A stretch of 10,713 bases of DNA from CAZVUW01 sp964629825. GTDB lineage: Bacteria > Actinomycetota > Nitriliruptoria > Euzebyales > Egibacteraceae. Every line of letters begins with the position of its first letter. Within the stretch, counting starts at the first letter, position 1. The DNA is taken from positions 1-10,713 of the forward strand of contig CAZVUW010000105.1 in the NCBI GenBank assembly GCA_964629825.1, read 5' to 3'. The translations under genes were made by a program, and so were the position numbers. Below the pieces are notes generated by a model. It had not been told where the DNA came from, did not search any database, and worked only from the letters and a program-made list of their open reading frames with translations. Shown here piece by piece: positions 6,824 through 10,713 of the stretch.

Positions 6824-7816
6824 ATGCGCATCTTCGTGACCGGCGGCGCCGGCTTCATCGGAGCCAACTTCATCCGCTACGTCCTGGCCACGCAGCCCGA
6901 CGTGCGGATCACCAACTACGACCTGCTCACGTACGCCGGCAACCTCGAGAGCCTTCGCGACGTGGCAGACGACCGCCGGTACACGTTCGTGCGCGGTGAC
7001 CTGCGCGATGCCGAGCTGCTGCGCGAGGTACTGCCGGGGCACGACGCGGTGGTCAACTTCGCCGCCGAGAGCCACGTGGACCGCTCCATCGAGGGCTCGA
7101 ACGAGTTCATGGAGACCAACGTCGTCGGCGCCAACACGATCATGCACGCCGCCATGCGGCTGGAGATCCCGCGCTTCCTCCACATCTCCACCGACGAGGT
7201 CTACGGCTCGATCGAGGCGCCGGGCAGCTTCAAGGAGGGCGACGCCCTCGAGCCCAACTCGCCCTACTCGGTCTCGAAGGCGGGCGCCGACCTGCTCGCC
7301 CGCGCCTACCGGGTCACCTACGGCTACCCGGTGATGGTCACCCGCACGGCGAACAACTTCGGGCCCTACCACTACCCCGAGAAGGTCATCCCGCTGTTCG
7401 TCACCAACCTCATCGACGGGCTCAAGGTCCCGCTCTACGGCGACGGCCGCAACGTCCGCGACTGGACCTACGTCCTCGACAACGTGGTCGCCCAGTGGCT
7501 GGTCCTCACCGAGGGCGAGCCGGGTGCCGTCTACAACGTCGGCGCCGGCAACGAGCTGTCCAACCGCGAGCTCACCTACGCCATCCTCGAGCGCTTCGGG
7601 CTGGGCGAGGAGATGATCGAATTCGTCCCCGACCGGCCCGGCCACGACCTGCGCTACTCGGTCGACACGACCAAGATCCGCCAGCTCGGCTGGAAGCCGG
7701 AGCACACCCTCGACGAGGCGCTCGACGCGACGATCGAGTGGTACCGACAGAACGAGTGGTGGTGGCGGCCCCTGAAGGAGCGCGGCGCCGGCCAGCGCCT
7801 CGGCCTGGTTCGCTAA
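6824..7816 (+). CDS. rmlB: dTDP-glucose 4,6-dehydratase
   Basis: RmlB converts dTDP-glucose to dTDP-4-keto-6-deoxyglucose using bound NAD+, the second step of dTDP-rhamnose synthesis. The product has 330 residues, the usual length. It is an extended short-chain dehydrogenase with the dinucleotide motif GGAGFIG (7-13). The dehydratase signature STDEVYGS has T123, D124 and E125 as the catalytic triad residues. The YxxxK pair is Y148/K152, in SPYSVSKAGAD. NNFGPYHYPEKVIP and GDGRNVRDWTYV are family-specific and distinguish RmlB from GalE. ATG 6824 starts directly at the Rossmann strand MRIFVTGG, so no earlier start is needed. It is the first gene of a tight three-gene operon: the next start lies 4 nt after its TAA. 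Confidence 0.97.
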   Translation: MRIFVTGGAGFIGANFIRYVLATQPDVRITNYDLLTYAGNLESLRDVADDRRYTFVRGDLRDAELLREVLPGHDAVVNFAAESHVDRSIEGSNEFMETNVVGANTIMHAAMRLEIPRFLHISTDEVYGSIEAPGSFKEGDALEPNSPYSVSKAGADLLARAYRVTYGYPVMVTRTANNFGPYHYPEKVIPLFVTNLIDGLKVPLYGDGRNVRDWTYVLDNVVAQWLVLTEGEPGAVYNVGAGNELSNRELTYAILERFGLGEEMIEFVPDRPGHDLRYSVDTTKIRQLGWKPEHTLDEALDATIEWYRQNEWWWRPLKERGAGQRLGLVR

Positions 7817-7820
7817 GGCC

Positions 7821-8657
7821 GTGCGCGTCCTCGTGACGGGCGCGGGCGGACAGCTCGGCGCGGACCTCGTTCAGTCCTTCAGCGACCACGACGTCGTGGG
7901 GCTCACCCGAGCGGAGCTCGACGTCACGGACGAGCCTTCCGTCGAAGCCGCCTTCCGCCAGCACCAGCCGGATCTGGTCGTCCACGCCGCCGCCTACACC
8001 AAGGTGGACGCCTGCGAGCAGGAGACCGACCTCGCCTGGCGCACCAACGCCGTCGGGCCGTGGTGGGTCGCCCGGGCCTGCGCGCGCGCCGGCGCGGCCA
8101 TGGTCTACGTGTCGACCGACTACGTGTTCGACGGCCGCTGCGGCCGCCCGTACACCGAGTTCGACCGCACCAACCCGCTGTCGATGTACGGCCGCAGCAA
8201 GGAGGCCGGGGAGCAGCTCGTGCGCCAGACCCTGTCGGAGCACTACATCGTGCGGACCAGCTGGGTGCAGGGTGCGACCGGGTCGAACTTCGTCAAGACG
8301 ATGCTGCGCCTGGGGGAGGAGCGCGGCGCCCTGAGCGTGGTCGACGACCAGACGGGCTCGCCGACGTTCACGTTCGACCTGGCGCCGGCCATTCGCCAGC
8401 TCGCCGTCACCGGTCGCTTCGGCACCTATCACCTGACCAACACCGGCCACTGCACCTGGTTCGAGCTCGCCCGCGCGATCTTCGAGGAGGCGGGCCTGGC
8501 CGTGGATCTGACCCCCACCGACACCGCGACCTTCGGCGCCCTGGCGCCGCGGCCGGCCTTCAGCGTGCTGGAGAACCGCCTGGCGCCCCTGGCCGGAGTG
8601 GACCCGCTGCCCGACTGGCGCTCGTCGCTCGGCCGGCTCATCCCCCTGCTGCGGTGA
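7821..8657 (+). CDS. rmlD: dTDP-4-dehydrorhamnose reductase
   Basis: RmlD reduces dTDP-4-keto-L-rhamnose to dTDP-L-rhamnose with NAD(P)H, the last step of the pathway. The 278-residue product is close to the family norm. It begins with MRVLVTGAGGQLG (nucleotide-binding loop 7-13), and HAAAYTKVDACE follows. The catalytic residues are seen in VSTDYVFDG (T99, D100) and YGRSK (Y123, K127). VVDDQTGSPT marks RmlD. The start is GTG 7821, 4 nt after the rmlB stop. The only Shine-Dalgarno-like sequence is taagg across the rmlB stop, so coupling to rmlB is likely. It is not fused to an RmlC domain, and no separate rmlC lies in the window. The product of RmlB would need an epimerase made elsewhere before this enzyme can act. 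Confidence 0.95.
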   Translation: MRVLVTGAGGQLGADLVQSFSDHDVVGLTRAELDVTDEPSVEAAFRQHQPDLVVHAAAYTKVDACEQETDLAWRTNAVGPWWVARACARAGAAMVYVSTDYVFDGRCGRPYTEFDRTNPLSMYGRSKEAGEQLVRQTLSEHYIVRTSWVQGATGSNFVKTMLRLGEERGALSVVDDQTGSPTFTFDLAPAIRQLAVTGRFGTYHLTNTGHCTWFELARAIFEEAGLAVDLTPTDTATFGALAPRPAFSVLENRLAPLAGVDPLPDWRSSLGRLIPLLR

Positions 8658-8661
8658 GCCG

Positions 8662-9534
8662 ATGACCGCCACGGGCGGCGCCGCCGTGGTCGTCGTCAAC
8701 CACAACACGCGCGACGACCTCCTGGCCTGCCTGGCGAGCCTGCGGGACGCGGGCGCCGAGCAGGTGGTCGTGGTCGACTCCGGCTCGACCGACGGCAGCG
8801 CCAGCGCGGCGGCCTCAGCGTTTCCCGAGGTCGAGGTCGTCGCCCTGGACAACGTCGGCTTCGGGCGCGCCGCCAACGAGGGCGTGCAGCGGACGACGGC
8901 CGAGGCGGTCGTCCTCGCCAACGCCGACACGCGCTTCCCGCCGGGCTCCGTGGCGGCGATGGGGGGCTACCTGCGCGACCACCCCGAGGTCGGCGCCCTG
9001 GGTCCGCTGGTCCGCTATCCCGACGGACGGCTCCAGATGTCCGCGCGCGCCTTCCCGTCGCTGGGCCAGGCCCTTGGACACGCCGTGTTCGGACTGGTGT
9101 GGCCGTCGAACCCGTGGACCCGCGCCTACCGGCTGACGGACTGGGACCACCAGAGCGAGCGGCAGGTCGACTGGGTCAGCGGGTGCTGCCTGGCGGTGCG
9201 GCGCAAGGCCTTCGACGACGTCGGCGGCTTCGACCCCGCCTACTTCATGTTCGTCGAGGACGTGGACCTGTGCCATCGCCTCGGCGAGGCCGGCTGGCGG
9301 GTGATGTTCGCCCCCGTCGCCGAGGTGACGCACGCCATCGGCGGCGCCGTCTCGCGTCGGCGCTTCCGCATGGCCTTCGAGCACGCGCGCAGCCTCGACC
9401 GCTTCTTCGCCCGGCGCTACGCCCGTGGCCCCCGCCGCCTGCTGCGCCCCCTCATCCGCCTCGGGCTGGCGGGCTGGCTGGTCATCACGCTCACCTGGTC
9501 GGCCCTGAAGGGCCGCACCCACGCCCAGGCGTAA
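8662..9534 (+). CDS. Family 2 glycosyltransferase, rhamnosyltransferase-like (WbbL type)
   Basis: This is a predicted inverting GT-A sugar transferase of 290 residues acting at the cytoplasmic face of the membrane. Visible motifs are the opening strand VVVVNHNT (9-16), VVVVDSGSTDGS (35-46) and NVGFGRAANEG (64-74). LANADTRF stands in the place of the usual NPD/DXD metal site, followed by GCCLAVRRKAFDDVGGFD and EDVDLCHRLGEAGWR (199-213, containing the catalytic-base region). These are typical of the WbbL-like rhamnosyltransferases that add rhamnose to a GlcNAc-pyrophosphoryl-lipid. A basic C-terminus with one likely membrane-associating helix (about 265-283) fits membrane work. ATG 8662 lies 4 nt after the rmlD stop. 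In mycobacteria, as I recall, rmlD, wbbL and an LCP gene are neighbours, which supports rhamnose as donor sugar. Donor and acceptor remain inferences. Confidence 0.88.
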   Translation: MTATGGAAVVVVNHNTRDDLLACLASLRDAGAEQVVVVDSGSTDGSASAAASAFPEVEVVALDNVGFGRAANEGVQRTTAEAVVLANADTRFPPGSVAAMGGYLRDHPEVGALGPLVRYPDGRLQMSARAFPSLGQALGHAVFGLVWPSNPWTRAYRLTDWDHQSERQVDWVSGCCLAVRRKAFDDVGGFDPAYFMFVEDVDLCHRLGEAGWRVMFAPVAEVTHAIGGAVSRRRFRMAFEHARSLDRFFARRYARGPRRLLRPLIRLGLAGWLVITLTWSALKGRTHAQA

Positions 9535-9553
9535 CGGCCCTACCAAGTGTCGG

Positions 9554-9563
9554 CGTCCGGACG
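9554..9563. promoter_or_regulatory. 10-bp palindrome in the gap before the SpoIID-type gene
   Basis: The sequence cgtccggacg is self-complementary over 10 bases. It lies 14 bp upstream of the interrupted palindrome at 9578-9595. Its significance on its own is low. Confidence 0.25.
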
Positions 9564-9577
9564 GAACTGTCCCCCCG

Positions 9578-9595
9578 ACCGGTCAGGTGACCGGT
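9578..9595. promoter_or_regulatory. Operator-like inverted repeat upstream of the SpoIID-type gene
   Basis: The sequence accggtcaggtgaccggt has two perfect 8-bp arms separated by 2 nt, a geometry typical of dimeric repressors or activators. It overlaps where a -35 element would sit for the possible -10 at 9614-9619, so a bound protein could control that promoter. Its left half overlaps 9574-9587, which matches the 14-bp palindrome at 429-442 in 13 of 14 bases. The binding protein is unknown. Confidence 0.45.
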
Positions 9596-9613
9596 GCTGA
9601 CGCATGTGGCAAC

Positions 9614-9619
9614 TATCTT
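9614..9619 (+). promoter_or_regulatory. Possible -10 element for the SpoIID-type gene
   Basis: tatctt fits the actinobacterial TAnnnT -10 pattern and lies in the only AT-richer patch of the gap. The -35 region at 17-18 nt spacing (about 9590-9596) does not resemble TTGACA and coincides with the right arm of the inverted repeat. This would suit an activator-dependent promoter. Transcription would start near 9626, leaving a leader of about 80 nt. Confidence 0.3.
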
Positions 9620-9627
9620 GGCTGAAC

Positions 9628-9666
9628 GCCGCTGCGGCCCCGCGCGTCTTAAGCGCAGGCAGCGGC
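9628..9666 (+). other. Stem-loop in the predicted 5' leader of the SpoIID-type gene
   Basis: The arms gccgctgc (9628-9635) and gcagcggc (9659-9666) pair over 8 bp around a 23-nt loop. The loop contains the palindrome cttaag (9648-9653) and a possible small inner gcgc/gcgc stem. It sits 40 nt before the TTG start, within the RNA expected from the proposed promoter. It could act as a leader structure, or as a terminator for the upstream operon; no T run follows. I do not recognise it as a known RNA family. Confidence 0.35.
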
Positions 9667-9706
9667 CGAACCGAGCTCTGCCCCATCCCGGCCTGAGGAG
9701 TGCGCC

Positions 9707-10713
9707 TTGCGCCGTCTCGCGCTGATCCCGCTCATCGCCCTTGCACTGGCTGCCGGCCTGCTGCCGCTCGCCGCCCTTCCCGCGGCGGCGGAGACCTGCC
9801 TGCCGTCCGGTGGCGCCGGCATGCCGCCGCACGGCTCGGTCCCGCCCGGCAACCTGCAGGTCCTCGGCCGCGGCTGGGGCCACGGCGTCGGCATGAGCCA
9901 GTGGGGCGCCCAGGGCGCCGCCAAGCTCGGTTGCAACGCCACCCAGATCCTCACCACGTACTACCCGGGCACGAGCGTGGAGTCCCGCCCCTCCAGCGAC
10001 GACGTCTTCGTGCAGCTGTGGCCAAGCAACCCGACGAGCGCGGGGGCCAACGCGCTGGAGGTGCACGCGCGGAACCCGCTGCCCTGGACGGTCGGGGGGA
10101 GCGCCACGCCCGCAACCACCCAGCCGCAGGGCAGCCGCTGGCGCGTCCTGTTCCGCAACAACCGGCTCGAGCTGGTGGACCAGTCGGGAGCGGTCAAGGC
10201 GACGGCTCCGAGCAACGGCAACCTGCGGGTCAACGAGCTCTCGAACAGCAGAACGGTCCAGCTGCCGCAGAAGCCCACGGACGCCAGCTGGCCGCAAGGA
10301 CGCCCGTACAACCTGGGCAACCTGATCGTGGAGCGCCACAGCAGCACCGCCCAGCTGCGGGTGCGGATCCAGCTTCCCGATGTCGAGACCTACCTCCTGG
10401 GTCTCGCCGAGGTGCCCTTCTCGTGGGAGCTGGAGGCCATGAAGGCCCAGGCGATCGTCGGTCGCTCCTACGCCAAGCGGGCCATGGACAAGGGCTACCT
10501 GTTCGACTCGGCGTCGGACCAGGTCTACTACGGTCACCTCAGGGTCTCGGATCCGACCTACGGCCGCTTCTGGGTCCAGGCCGTGCAGCAGACCAAGGAC
10601 CTGGTCGTCGTCCACAACGGTCAGATCGCGCAGACCTACTACTCCTCATCCCACGGCGGGCGCAGCGAGAACAACGCCTTCTCGGCCTTCTTCTCCGGCG
10701 ACAACCCCCTCCC
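9707..10713 (+). CDS. Secreted SpoIID/LytB-domain protein (3' truncated by window edge)
   Basis: The frame is open from TTG 9707 to the window end (335 codons plus 2 nt). The TTG start is supported by GAGGAG at 9695-9700, 6 nt away, and by the signal peptide that begins at once: basic RR, a hydrophobic core (about 4-24) and a likely signal peptidase site after AAA at 26-28. The mature part starts with a Gly/Pro-rich stretch and then GRGWGHGVGMSQWGAQGAA (54-72) and ILTTYYPGT. The SpoIID core follows near residues 215-330: DVETYLLGLAEVP (E235 at the position of the catalytic Glu of SpoIID) and MKAQAIVGRSYA. SSSHGGRSE follows, with H316. SpoIID proteins are lytic transglycosylases acting on denuded peptidoglycan strands, and LytB relatives stimulate amidases. 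Here an extracellular wall-remodelling role is inferred. Two Cys (31, 76) could form a disulfide. The C-terminal part is unseen. It stands apart from the upstream operon by 172 bp. Confidence 0.9.
   Translation, partial: MRRLALIPLIALALAAGLLPLAALPAAAETCLPSGGAGMPPHGSVPPGNLQVLGRGWGHGVGMSQWGAQGAAKLGCNATQILTTYYPGTSVESRPSSDDVFVQLWPSNPTSAGANALEVHARNPLPWTVGGSATPATTQPQGSRWRVLFRNNRLELVDQSGAVKATAPSNGNLRVNELSNSRTVQLPQKPTDASWPQGRPYNLGNLIVERHSSTAQLRVRIQLPDVETYLLGLAEVPFSWELEAMKAQAIVGRSYAKRAMDKGYLFDSASDQVYYGHLRVSDPTYGRFWVQAVQQTKDLVVVHNGQIAQTYYSSSHGGRSENNAFSAFFSGDNPL

Noticed and set aside
6683..7705. Extension of the GGDEF-EAL frame upstream to 7705 (1049 codons)
   Set aside because: The extra part lies antisense to rmlB and reads as composition-driven residues. 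The basic segment and membrane helix just after ATG 6682 fit a natural N-terminus.
9500..9515. Hairpin cggccc-tgaa-gggccg as terminator of the rhamnose operon
   Set aside because: It lies inside the glycosyltransferase coding sequence, 19 nt before its stop, and has no T run; ordinary GC-rich coding sequence explains it.
9600..9706. c-di-AMP (ydaO-type) riboswitch before the SpoIID-type gene
   Set aside because: The gccgaacc segment and wall-hydrolase context suggested it, but the leader is far too short for that RNA and the other conserved blocks are not present.
9707..9799. Lipoprotein signal on the SpoIID-type protein
   Set aside because: The first Cys (31) is preceded by AET, which does not fit a lipobox; AAA before E29 fits signal peptidase I.

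Overview
This window looks like the chromosome of a very GC-rich actinobacterium, possibly from a deep-branching, non-model lineage. Third codon positions are almost all G or C. The MenB fragment resembles mycobacterial MenB as I recall it. The LCP, dTDP-rhamnose and rhamnosyltransferase-type genes also form an actinobacterial cell-envelope set. I cannot name a genus from sequence alone. There are no tRNAs, rRNAs, transposases, phage genes or CRISPR arrays that I can see.

Layout. Positions 1-396 hold the 3' end of menB (menaquinone pathway), which is metabolically unrelated to what follows. A 183-bp gap with a 14-bp perfect palindrome separates it from two tandem LytR-CpsA-Psr (LCP) genes (580-2097 and 2097-3608), whose stop and start codons overlap in TGATG. 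After 62 bp comes rmlA (3671-4543), probably in the same operon. A 708-residue membrane-bound GGDEF-EAL protein (4556-6682) lies on the minus strand, convergent with rmlA and divergent from rmlB. Then rmlB, rmlD and a family-2 glycosyltransferase (6824-9534) are packed with 4-nt gaps as a second operon. A 172-bp regulatory gap follows. A TTG-started, secreted SpoIID/LytB-domain protein begins at 9707 and runs off the right edge.

How the genes fit together. RmlA, RmlB and RmlD supply three of the four steps from glucose-1-phosphate to dTDP-L-rhamnose. The epimerase gene rmlC is not in the window. The glycosyltransferase probably moves rhamnose (or a related sugar) onto a lipid-linked acceptor at the inner face of the membrane. 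The two LCP proteins are candidates for attaching the finished glycopolymer to peptidoglycan outside the membrane. The SpoIID-type protein is a candidate wall-remodelling factor. The GGDEF-EAL protein has intact-looking synthase, feedback and phosphodiesterase motifs, so c-di-GMP may be tied to this envelope locus.

The most unusual observations are these. Both LCP proteins share a previously unfamiliar (to me) C-terminal tail, [ST]-F-x-G-A-[DE]-P-x-D-x-D-C at the very end. They also share a four-cysteine pattern with identical spacing of the first three. The palindrome upstream of the LCP operon recurs in 13 of 14 positions upstream of the SpoIID-type gene, next to a second, interrupted palindrome.
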